Shown: piece by piece, positions 45,201-54,800 of the stretch
How positions within the stretch are numbered: position 1 is the first letter of the stretch
Layout: each line of letters begins with the position of its first letter
IMG/VR virus record: IMGVR_UViG_3300030102_007788
Location: 97,149-161,148 of that record
Reading direction: 5' to 3' (one strand)
Length of the DNA: 64,000 nucleotides
DNA from: a virus
Program-made: the position numbers and the translations under genes
Notes under the pieces: model-generated
Databases searched by the model: none
What the model saw: only the letters and a program-made list of their open reading frames with translations
Told to the model about the DNA's origin: nothing

Positions 45201-48200
45201 TTGGTATAGGTACAGCTTCCGCAGTGAGCCTACTTCACATTTACTCATCTGCTCCTGAGTTTACAATTCAAGACGGAGGATCATGGGGTACTAACGCAAC
45301 TGGGTACATAAGCCTAAAAGATAATTCGTCTAGCATGGCTCAAATTGGCGTTACTGGTACAGCTGGTCACTTAGATATAAAACAATTAAAAGCAGGAAGC
45401 CTCCGCTTATATACAAATAACTTAGAAAGATTTACAATTTTGTCAAGCGGCAGTGTTGGTATAGGTACAACAAGTCCTAGCGTAAAACTTCATGTGGTAG
45501 GTAGTGGAACCGACGATGGCATTAAGGTGCATTCGGGAACCAATGTTTATCTAGAACTGGACTCAACGGATTCATCTACAACGAGAGAAGTTGCAGCAAA
45601 ATACAAGAACTACAGCACGGGGACTAATTTCTGGTGGACAGGTTTAAATCAGGCATCGCGTTATGATTTTGCGTATGGAACTACTTTTATAAATGCCAAT
45701 ATAAAGTTAAGCATTCTAACTGACGGTAATGTTGGCATAGGAACAGTAACTCCCAACTTTGCTGCTGCGGCTGGAAATACTGTTAAAGGATTAAACATAC
45801 AAAATGTTGGGCAAGATACCCAAGCGAGTCTTCGCTTAACGGGACATAATGCAACTGGAAATCCGGGAGTAGCAACTTATACAGAATTACTTCATGCTGG
45901 AGCTAACCTAAGATTTGATATAAATCATAATGGAACAGTTCGGTTTTCTATTGGTTCTGGCGGAGCTATTACATTCAACAGCGCATTTACCTTTCCAACT
46001 GCAATAGGAAGTGCAGGACAAGTCCTTAAAGTTCCTAGTAGCGGAACTGTTTTGGAGTGGAGCACGGAGACAGGCCCCGTATCGGGAACCGGAACTACTA
46101 ACACTATACCGAGGTGGACGGGTACTGCTTCTCTTGGTGATTCAATTATCACAGTTCCAAGTAATACTTCAGTTCAAATGGCGGGGGAATTAACGCTAAA
46201 CTATACCTCCCCTATTTTAAATATTGGGAAATTAAATACCTCAACAGGAAACGCTAAACTTCGATTTAATAGCAAGAACGGAACGGCATCAAACGCCTTC
46301 GATATACAGTTTGTAAAAAGTGCCACTGAAGACAGGTTGGACTTTTTAGCCGGTGGCGCTACGGCAACAGTTAGTTTCCTAAACAGCGGTCAAGTTGGTA
46401 TAGGAACAACTGCTCCGGATTATCTTCTTCATGTTCAAGGTGCTGGCCCTGATCTTCTCAAACTTAAGAGTACAACCTCTGGTAGTGGCGGTGCACCCAA
46501 GATTCATTTTGAACATTCCAGCGGCGGAACCCAAACGGCTGATATAGTATTTGATCAGTCGGGGCAAAACAAGTTGAAGTTTACTACTTATTACCAGTCA
46601 GCCACAGATGGAAATTTAATACAATTTGCCCCAGCAGACACTGTAGCCATGACAATTCGTGGTGGAACAGGCTCGTCTGATGGTTTTGTTGGCATAGGAA
46701 CGGATGCGCCAGTACAGCAACTCCATGTCCTTGGAGATGCGATGAGATTTGAGCGAGCCAATAATGCAGTAGCTTTACAACTATATAATAATAACGCTTC
46801 TCCCGCTGATGATGCACCATTGGGATACCTCCAGTTCATGGGGAAAGACAACGATGGTACAGCTAGTATAGTTCACGCTGAAGTGCGAGGGGGAGTTCAG
46901 TCTAATACCAATAGTGCGGTTAGTGGGTACTTATCGTTTTTAACAACCAATAACGGAACGGCTGTTACTGAAGCGATGCGTATAAAAGCTGACGGCAGTG
47001 TTGGAATAGCAACAACCAATCCGGCAGCTAAATTAGATGTTCGCGGGAATATTTTAAGAAGTGGATTAACCTATAGTAGTTGGACAAGTAGGAGTATTAA
47101 CACTTTAACTCAAGCTAGCGCTACAATTAACTATATACTTATAGCACCAAAAACTACTATCAACGTAAGATTGAGCGGAAGATTTAAATGCGCTAGGAGT
47201 AATGGTGTTTCTGCCGTTTCAATCGCTCATGCAGATGTAGTTTTTTGTACTGATAACGATGCTAACCCTCAATCTGGAGGAATACATTCTGCTTCTAGTG
47301 ATATACCAAGTTATGGACATGCTAACTTTGAAATAGTAGAGTTAGAATACAGCTCAACAGAATACTACGCTTTAAAGATAAGTCCAAGCGCGTCTTGGAC
47401 AGCGTCTTTCGGGCAAATTGAATTTGAAGGTATTTCTAATAATGTTACTTGGACAAATATTGATTCTGGTAACGTTAGTAATGTTGGAGCTTTCGTCGGC
47501 GGCCAAGCAGTATTCACTTACAACCATGCAAATGTCGGTATAGGAACAAATTCCCCTAATGCAAAATTAGACGTTAGAGGGTCACAAGGCTATTTAAAGT
47601 TTGATACTAGTGGCTCAGATGGCACAATTAAATCAGATTATAATTTAAAACTATATGCGGATGATACCGGAAATAACAGTAGTGGTTATCAAAACATTCA
47701 GTTTTATACTGATGGAGCTAATGAGCGGATGCGAATTGCTCATGATGGCAACATTGGAATAGGAACAACTGATCCTTCTGAAAAGCTTGATGTAGAGGGC
47801 TCTTTAGTTGTAAACGTGGCAAATAGTGGCCTTGGCGAGGAAGGTATATTCTTTAGAAGGGGCTTTAGTGATTCTAATAAATATAATATTTCAATATTGG
47901 CCTATGCTCACGATGGTGCTGGAAATTTTTCTGATGGCATTTCTATAAATGGATATGATGGCGTGTCGTTCTGTACTGGTGCAAGCACTAGACAAGAAAG
48001 AATGCGTATTGTCGGAGGAACGGGTGCAACTAGTGGTTTTGTTGGTATAGGAACAGCTGGCCCCAGCGCACTTTTACATATAAGAAAAATAGATTTAGTA
48101 GATGATTCAAGGAACGCTTTATTACTGCTAGATGGAAAATTTGCTGCGGCTGGCGTTAACTCAGGGGATGAGGTTGGAATTGCATTTAGGGTTGAAAATT

Positions 48201-51200
48201 CTGGGGGCGGCGCACAGCAAACAACTTGTATAACATCGTCTTATCAACCTAACCGCAACAGTTTAAATTTACAACCAAACGGAGGAAATGTTGGAATAGG
48301 AACAAATAACGCTGTTTATAATGTTCACGCGCAGACGACTTCAGCCTCTTTCACTCATAACATAAAATTAAACAAATCCTCAAATGGCGGGGATTATGCT
48401 GAAATTGCATTTCAGTTATGGAGCGGAGCGGGGACTGGCACTAATACATTTGGTGGCTCAGGGACCTCTAGGCCTAGCGTTGTCTTAAGGGCGCTCAATG
48501 AGTCAACAAGCTCAGCTGCAGGAGCGTTAGTTGTAGGAACGTTTACTGGTGGAGCAACCAACTCAACTTTAACAGAAAAATTCAGAATAGCATCTGATGG
48601 TAATGTTGGTATAGGTACAAATGCTCCAGATTCTTTATTGATGGTTTATAAATCTGGGGCAGATTCAATAATTCACGTAAGGGGAGCGTCCAATGGCGGA
48701 GATGCCAGAGTCAGGATTAATGGATATAATAGTTCAGAACTTTATCTTGACAGGAATGGACTAGGCCGATTCGCTTTTAGACGAACAACAGGAACGGATG
48801 ATCTTTCACTTCTTAAATTAAACGATAATTATACAGATAATTCCACAATTATGTTTTGGGATTATAGCAGCGGCAATGTCGGTATAGGGACAAATAATCC
48901 GGGTGCCAGACTGCATGTCCATCTTACTGGTAGCGCGGGAAGTTTTTCTAATATAGGTTTATTTAGGGCTGGCCCAGACTCTAATTACTCAGGAGCTGAA
49001 ATTTTTGTAGGTCAACAGGGGAATAGTCGCGGCTTAGTAATTCGTGGAGGTAGAGGTACAGGTGATCAAGCTTTAGCACATTTTTATCTTAACCAGTCTG
49101 GAGGAACGATCCCTAGCACAACTCAAGATCATGTAATGACGTTCCTCCAAGGGGGAAAAGTTGGCATAGGGACAACGCAACCCGGAGTAGACTTAGATGT
49201 AAACGGTAAATTATCTATTGGATCTACAAATGCCAGCTTTGATTTATATAACAACGGAACTACATATTTAAATGGGAACGTAACAGTAGATGCAACTTTG
49301 AGCGTAACCGGGGGAGTTGCTGGAGTTAGCGTGATTAATTCCAGCACTACTGATTCTGCTGCCGCTGACTCTTATTTAAATATTTTCAAAACCGCTGGTT
49401 CCGGTGGGGGATCAAGAGCAACCTTAAGAGTTGGTTATGATGCTGCTAGTTGTTTTCAAGTTTCACGAATAAGAAACAACGCAAACATTTATATAAACTC
49501 GCGACAGAGTGGAAGCGAGATGGTCTTTCAGATTGCCGACAATGAACAAATGGCATTAAGCTCAGGTCAATTAAAGTTCCCAGACAACAAAAAAATTATA
49601 ATGGGAGCTAGTAATGACCTGCAAATTTATCATGATGGTAATAATTGGATTGATGCGAATGGTGCAGGGGATCTATATTTAAGAAATTTAAATTCAAGTG
49701 GTGATGTTATTGTACAAGCAGGTGCAAGTGGTGATGTATATATTAAAGTTCATTCTGGAGAAACTGCTCTTAAAGCTACTAATAATGGCGCAGTAGAACT
49801 TTACTATAACAACACCAAGACGTTTCAGACTACAGCTAGCGGGGTAAAATTAACACAATCTACTAGTTATTTATTCGGCGGGGATAGTGAAATATTAGCA
49901 GGGCAGGATTCTGGTGGTTATTATTTTGCCACCGGTAATGGTCAAAATGTAAACAAGCCAATTTTCATTGGGGATAATGCTTCTTATATAAAATTCAAGA
50001 CTTCAGATTCGGAGGTAGTAAGAATAGATGCTAGTGGTAATGTTGGTATAGGCACAACAAATCCGGGATCGTACAAACTATTAGTAAGCGGGAATAGTTA
50101 TCTTGACGGCACTGCTTACGTTGACGATGCATTAACTGTTGACGGTTATATCAATTTTGAATCAGTAGGTGATTATCTCACGTTTTATGGTAACTCTAAT
50201 GCCCACCATTCTATTTCCTCTCGTAATTCTTCGGGTAATCCAGATGACGATATAAGAATTAACACATACGGGGGGCTTTTCATAAATCTAGATAGTAATG
50301 GTAATGACAGTTCAGAATCACATTCAAGTTTCCAAATAGGTAGGCACGCGGGTACGGGGGCAGTCTCAGCTAGTGACTTATTTTTAAATTTATCAGGTGA
50401 AACAGGAAAGTTAAGATTATATAAATACGGCTCAGGAACTCATACAGGAACTGCTGCTTATAAATTATCTGTAGATTCATCCGGGAATGTTATAGAGACC
50501 GCAATCGGGGCCGGAGCAGTAGATGGTTCAGGTACGGCCAATAAGGTGACTAAGTGGACCGATGCTGATACCATCGGCAATTCTCAGATAACTGACAACG
50601 GAACGTCAGTAGGAATTAATGTCTCTCCAAATACCGCTAATAAGCTGGAAGTAAATGGCCAACTTAGAGCTACGACTGGAATGTTTGGTAATTCGTCATT
50701 GGGTAATACCGCCGTTAAACCAATTCACATTAAGTACGGAGGAACTGCAGAACTTCGGCTTGAAGATTCTACAAGTTCAAACTATGTCTATGACATTAGT
50801 TGTGACTTTACAAATGGATTTAGAATAACAGATGTTACTAGCAGTTTAGTTCCTTTTGCGATTGAGAAAGCTACCGGTTCTGTTGGTATAGGAACTACAA
50901 GTCCAGACTATAAGTTACATGTTGCAGCAAATGGAGGTTCTACTAATGGTATAAAAGTAATCAATAACAGCGCCAGCACATCCGCTAGAGCAGTAGTTAG
51001 TTTGTTCAACAATTCGGGTTCTGCGTCTGGCCTTATTTTGTCTGGCAGCAATTACACAGGAGTTAGTGGTTGGGCTAATCGGCTTGTGATAAACACTGAT
51101 TCAGGTATTTCAAATGGAATAATGGTTCGTCCTTCAACAGGAGGATTCAAAGTGTCAGCCAGTGGAGTCAATAATAATGATTTATTTGTATCCTCCAACG

Positions 51201-51838
51201 GTAATGTTGGAATAGGCACCGCAACACCCAGAACTAACCTTCACGTTTACGGCACGGGGGTAGATAATGGACTAGCTAAGGTTAGAATCGGCGGTAACAC
51301 CAATAATACAGCTATGCTAGAGTTAGCAGAAACTGAAAACAATTCAGGAGTCATGACTTATGGATTCTCCATAAGAGCTGATGGTGGAAGCGGTGGAGGT
51401 TCTACTAATGATTTTCAAATAAGATACCATGACAATAGTACTTCTGGCGTGACCGGTTTCCACATGGAGAGGAGTGATGGAAACATTGGTATAGGAACCA
51501 TTAGTACTGGGTATAAGTTAAGTGTTGGGGGTAACGTTTACATTTCGGGAACTTTAACTGAAGCTTCGAGTTTAGCTATAAAAGAAAACGTCGAAACATT
51601 TGAGCCGAGTTTAGATATAATAAACAAAATACGTCCAGTAAAATATGATAAGAAAACAACCGGTAAAAAAGAAATCGGTTTAATCGCGGAAGAACTCGCA
51701 GAACTCTTCCCAGAATTAGTTGAAAAGGATAAAAACGGTAACCCTTCGGGTGTAAATTACAGTCGAGCAGTAACCGTGCTGTTGGGAGGATTTAAAGAAC
51801 TCTATAAAGAAGTTCAAGAATTGAAAAAAAGGATTTAA
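42206..51838 (+). CDS. Giant tail fibre with GNVGIGT repeats and S74 chaperone, 3210 aa
   Basis: The N-terminus (MAITRYAGDRFTTNSSDTKP, then a Gly run and GANTQVQFNNAGAFGG) is typical of fibres. About 27 copies of a GNVGIGTTxPxxKLxV motif recur every 60-180 residues, each joining two beta-rich segments, often with ERMRI just before. The last about 120 residues are a peptidase S74 intramolecular chaperone (SSLAIKENVETFEPSLDIIN ... GLIAEELAELFPELV ... NYSRAVTVLL) with the Ser-x4-Lys pair needed for self-cleavage; it trimerises the fibre and then cuts itself off. At 9.6 kb it takes 15 percent of the window. Confidence 0.9.
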   Translation: MAITRYAGDRFTTNSSDTKPTGVLDGAYLIDTGNLTQWVRRTVGGSSQWNQLAGGGGGGGTPGGANTQVQFNNAGAFGGNANLTFDGSKLAVNDLALSGIIYDSNNSIGNGGMVLTNEGTTGVNWKSIESVLSGVGGSGVANYVARWSDEDTITTGVLVDDATNVGIGTASPQRLLAIKGDSKHFGAYATDDSLSALLGTDANGDGQLLLADLNGTTKILLEAEADANSYINNGGNFGLGTAAPAAPLDVQSANGSSVGIRVTDGHKMQFLNSSNNTNSNIYNNGASGLAQLAFQIAGATKVTIINDGNVGIGTTAPTGLLSLAKGTRTLDFKLETSPATGDMGVQIRAGSGDYIGLAGGGGTGVGLVVDSANQAGFGTGTFGSNNVLTITNVGNNASYSAIALGTATTGHGNSEGYWIGMLENGQAYLWNYENRHILFGANNAERMRITSVGNLGIGLTVPLNRLQVMPSTSGGNASNASEDAAYFGGNELGGIGGYTGIRLGGFGASGYGTYIRSVKTSAYGGYWNEAITFSVTRTGTSSTVDEAMRITADSNVGIGTTAPATKFHVEDSTANTTATKITVQGGSRGFTLGKAHTADNYQHLKPITDTAMALRVMPNGTTAREAYVEVWNKDFENGANSTSWHRGMFYIDASNDVYLRADGLGTAGRVYIGTENNTQTLTVKDDGNVGIGTTGPDSKLEISGGSYNSSLKIKGSGAETGIQFEDSAGNTDGYIYANGGMVGFLDAGTHWTIQCKDDDYIKFLTNNGTEHMRITSVGNVGIGTDNPTGKLQIGANYTIPGTAYGGNDIYIANTGSHSDYDPYVTNTDDFRALITISDATTEGPTKPGLILYNDSTTAGGFSPMLLFAKRETGSSPYKAATAAIYARSPLGTGNGDGWIDGELIFATAGAATQGIRQRMVINKEGLVGIGTNNPGQNLQIHQADSDVNYLEFTNTTATTGTLVGLNAAEEFILWHRHDSDMVFATNAVEKMRIENGGDVGIGTASAVSLLHIYSSAPEFTIQDGGSWGTNATGYISLKDNSSSMAQIGVTGTAGHLDIKQLKAGSLRLYTNNLERFTILSSGSVGIGTTSPSVKLHVVGSGTDDGIKVHSGTNVYLELDSTDSSTTREVAAKYKNYSTGTNFWWTGLNQASRYDFAYGTTFINANIKLSILTDGNVGIGTVTPNFAAAAGNTVKGLNIQNVGQDTQASLRLTGHNATGNPGVATYTELLHAGANLRFDINHNGTVRFSIGSGGAITFNSAFTFPTAIGSAGQVLKVPSSGTVLEWSTETGPVSGTGTTNTIPRWTGTASLGDSIITVPSNTSVQMAGELTLNYTSPILNIGKLNTSTGNAKLRFNSKNGTASNAFDIQFVKSATEDRLDFLAGGATATVSFLNSGQVGIGTTAPDYLLHVQGAGPDLLKLKSTTSGSGGAPKIHFEHSSGGTQTADIVFDQSGQNKLKFTTYYQSATDGNLIQFAPADTVAMTIRGGTGSSDGFVGIGTDAPVQQLHVLGDAMRFERANNAVALQLYNNNASPADDAPLGYLQFMGKDNDGTASIVHAEVRGGVQSNTNSAVSGYLSFLTTNNGTAVTEAMRIKADGSVGIATTNPAAKLDVRGNILRSGLTYSSWTSRSINTLTQASATINYILIAPKTTINVRLSGRFKCARSNGVSAVSIAHADVVFCTDNDANPQSGGIHSASSDIPSYGHANFEIVELEYSSTEYYALKISPSASWTASFGQIEFEGISNNVTWTNIDSGNVSNVGAFVGGQAVFTYNHANVGIGTNSPNAKLDVRGSQGYLKFDTSGSDGTIKSDYNLKLYADDTGNNSSGYQNIQFYTDGANERMRIAHDGNIGIGTTDPSEKLDVEGSLVVNVANSGLGEEGIFFRRGFSDSNKYNISILAYAHDGAGNFSDGISINGYDGVSFCTGASTRQERMRIVGGTGATSGFVGIGTAGPSALLHIRKIDLVDDSRNALLLLDGKFAAAGVNSGDEVGIAFRVENSGGGAQQTTCITSSYQPNRNSLNLQPNGGNVGIGTNNAVYNVHAQTTSASFTHNIKLNKSSNGGDYAEIAFQLWSGAGTGTNTFGGSGTSRPSVVLRALNESTSSAAGALVVGTFTGGATNSTLTEKFRIASDGNVGIGTNAPDSLLMVYKSGADSIIHVRGASNGGDARVRINGYNSSELYLDRNGLGRFAFRRTTGTDDLSLLKLNDNYTDNSTIMFWDYSSGNVGIGTNNPGARLHVHLTGSAGSFSNIGLFRAGPDSNYSGAEIFVGQQGNSRGLVIRGGRGTGDQALAHFYLNQSGGTIPSTTQDHVMTFLQGGKVGIGTTQPGVDLDVNGKLSIGSTNASFDLYNNGTTYLNGNVTVDATLSVTGGVAGVSVINSSTTDSAAADSYLNIFKTAGSGGGSRATLRVGYDAASCFQVSRIRNNANIYINSRQSGSEMVFQIADNEQMALSSGQLKFPDNKKIIMGASNDLQIYHDGNNWIDANGAGDLYLRNLNSSGDVIVQAGASGDVYIKVHSGETALKATNNGAVELYYNNTKTFQTTASGVKLTQSTSYLFGGDSEILAGQDSGGYYFATGNGQNVNKPIFIGDNASYIKFKTSDSEVVRIDASGNVGIGTTNPGSYKLLVSGNSYLDGTAYVDDALTVDGYINFESVGDYLTFYGNSNAHHSISSRNSSGNPDDDIRINTYGGLFINLDSNGNDSSESHSSFQIGRHAGTGAVSASDLFLNLSGETGKLRLYKYGSGTHTGTAAYKLSVDSSGNVIETAIGAGAVDGSGTANKVTKWTDADTIGNSQITDNGTSVGINVSPNTANKLEVNGQLRATTGMFGNSSLGNTAVKPIHIKYGGTAELRLEDSTSSNYVYDISCDFTNGFRITDVTSSLVPFAIEKATGSVGIGTTSPDYKLHVAANGGSTNGIKVINNSASTSARAVVSLFNNSGSASGLILSGSNYTGVSGWANRLVINTDSGISNGIMVRPSTGGFKVSASGVNNNDLFVSSNGNVGIGTATPRTNLHVYGTGVDNGLAKVRIGGNTNNTAMLELAETENNSGVMTYGFSIRADGGSGGGSTNDFQIRYHDNSTSGVTGFHMERSDGNIGIGTISTGYKLSVGGNVYISGTLTEASSLAIKENVETFEPSLDIINKIRPVKYDKKTTGKKEIGLIAEELAELFPELVEKDKNGNPSGVNYSRAVTVLLGGFKELYKEVQELKKRI

Positions 51839-54800
51839 ATGGCATCATTAGTAAGTACAACTGTAAATGGAGATTTAAAAGTAACAGGAAGCAGCAACCT
51901 TTTCTTTGAGGGTTCTGCTAGTTCAAACACTTTTGAGCCGGGGACTAGAATCTATGGCGCGGGGATAACTCTTACTGGCGGCGCTTATACTTCTGTTTTT
52001 GAGTATACCGTTCCCGGCGGGTTAGCTGGAAATTTCAGATTTTTTGTTAAAGGAACGACTGGTAACGTTGTTGTGCCTACCCAAGTAGATGTTGTATTAA
52101 ACCATTCTAAGGATATCACTATAAAGTCTCAGACTGGAAACTATACTCCGCTTCATGTTAAAGTGCTTACAAACAACAATGAGGACTGCTTAGTTCAATT
52201 AAAAGCTGATACTTCTGGTAATGCAAACGTTACTGTATACATTGACGTTATAGCTTTCGGCGATGGGTCTGTTAGTTTTAGCAGCTTCGGAAGCTATACA
52301 GGAACTTCCCTAGAACATAAATGTAATTTTGGTTTCTCTTTCAGTACAATTGACAATACCAATGCATCTAAATTCGTAATGGATGGCGGAAATGCTGACG
52401 GCGGCAGATTAGGTATAGGAACAAATAGCCCCGCTCAACCATTGGATGTTTTGGGTAAAGTTTCAATTAATTCTGATGGGACATTGAATTGGGGAGCGGC
52501 CCGAGACTATGGCAGATTAACTTGGGATACAACTAACTCAAGAGCTATTGTTAGAGGAGAATCTGGCAAAAATTTATCTTTAGGAGCTAACGGTACGCAA
52601 GACTACGTATTTATTAAAACTGACGGTAACGTTGGCATAGGCACCACTGGCCCCGAAGCACGACTTGATCTTCACGCTGGAAACATGCTAATAGGTGATT
52701 CATATTTAGATCATCATAGCAGTAATGATAACTATGGATTACAAATTAAATCTACAGATGCTACTCAGGTTGGGTTAGAGTTAAGGTCTAACGGCGGAAG
52801 TAACGCTGCTGGAACATGGCACGCGACACTGTATGGAGCGGGCAGTTATTATGGCTTTCTTGATGCCCCGTGGGGCGCCTGGGATGTCAGAAAAACTGTT
52901 AACGGTGCATTGCAGATAGACCAAGGTAGCGGGCTAGAGACTGTATTGACAACTGCTACGACTCCTACATGGGCAAATCTGGGGGCAGGCTATCGGACTA
53001 ATTATACTTTAGGATTTCGAGCTCCATCAAGTGCTTATGCTGGACTTTATTTTGAGGGGACGAATGGGGGTAGCGCTGGATACTTTTTAATTAGAGGTAC
53101 AAGTGATACTGGTGTTTATACAGCAGAAGGTATAACTCTAGTTGCTGATCAAGGCTGGCTGACTTTAGCGCAACGAACTACAAGCTCAAAAGGTGTCCGT
53201 ATAATGACTGGAAGCAGCACTTCTCGAGATAGGATAACTGTTTCAACTGATGGCGATATTGTGTTGGGCGTCCCGACAAATAGTTTAGCCCCAGCAACAA
53301 CCACAACACTTAAAGGATATTCTGTTCAATATGATTCAGGAGGCGCGGGAGAGCGACTAAGTAATACCGGATTTTTAACTTGGCACACCGGAGGGAGTTG
53401 GACGGGTAACGAAAGAATGTGGGCGCTTACTAACGCTAGCAATATGGCTGGGGGAGGAGGTCCAAGATTCACGCTTTTAAGAGGAACCGCTAACAACGTT
53501 GTCCCGACGCTTGGTAATAATGGAACTCTTGGAACTAATACTGTGATAACATGTTTTTGGACAAATAATGGAGATTTTCATAACGCCGGCCCTGTTAGTA
53601 TAGTAACTCAAACACTGCCAAGCTCTAACAAATTTCACGTTTCATCTAACCAAGCGGGAAGCGCAAGCAAGTCCAGTATTGCAGTAGTGTCTGTAGCTGA
53701 CAATTCTACGTTTAATAATGGTACTGCCGCACTTCACGTTATCAACAGTGGAAATAGAGGAACAGCGGGTAATTCAATTGGTTCAGATTTATTACGGCTG
53801 GAATTCAGTAATGGCATCCATACTATTTTTAATAAAGACGGGTCAGTTGGTATAGGAACAACAAATCCGGGACAAAAACTTGATGTCGTCGGAGCCGGGA
53901 ACTTTACTGGCAACCTGTACCTTGCTGGAAATAGTGCAAGTCGATTTTATTTTGGGTCAAAACGTGCATTGGAGGGACAAATTATCAATAACTTTCTGGA
54001 CGTAGGTGAGGATTTTGGTAGCACTAGAATGAGATCCTCAACGTCTGTCTACCCCACTAACAGCATAACGCTAGGCACATCGTCAAGCCGATGGTCTACC
54101 ATCTATGGTGCGGCTGGAAATTTTAGCGGGACAGTTACAGCAACTACATTCTCCGGAACTCTTTCTGGTACTGCCGACAAATCAAACATGGTTACTGGTA
54201 GCGCATTTGCGACAACAGGATCACCCAGTAGCGTTTTAGAATATCAACAAGCCGCCAGCATAACTGATACAAAATTAGCTCCTACTTCAGACTGGTATAA
54301 TACTATCAGAATGGGACATGGCAATCCATATAGTTATTATAGTAATACTATTGCAATGCAGATGACTGGTACTGGTGCTGGTCAAATTAAAACACAGCGA
54401 ATTGCTAACAATGTCGCGCAAGGTTGGAGAACAGTTTGGGACTCAGGTAACGATGGTTCTGGGTCGGGTCTGGACGCAGATAAATTAGATGGTTTAGAAT
54501 ATAATCATTTCGCTTATAGGGCTTCAGGCGGTACTGGATATTATATAGTAAGTAGCTGGTTGCAGTTTAGTGGAACTTACGGACCTTATTGGAACGCGGG
54601 TGTAGGAGCAGGCTGGCACATATATCCTGCGAGCACTGATTCGATGAGATGGCGTGCAAGTAGCAGTGCCGTTAGGTCAAACTTACGCTTGGATGTAGGC
54701 TCTAGTAACTATGGTAACTTATGCGCTTCAACGACCATGGGGTATGGTTTGAGAAAAGCGAATGTCAATCTATCAACCGACAGCGACTGGGATTTATTAA

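Noticed and set aside
46011-46851. Several open frames on both strands inside the giant fibre gene
   Set aside because: Shadow frames of a strongly supported 9.6-kb gene; none has a promoter or ribosome-binding site.
42206-51838. GNVGIGT coding repeats as a DNA-level repeat element
   Set aside because: They lie in frame in a single long gene and vary at synonymous sites; they are protein repeats of a fibre.
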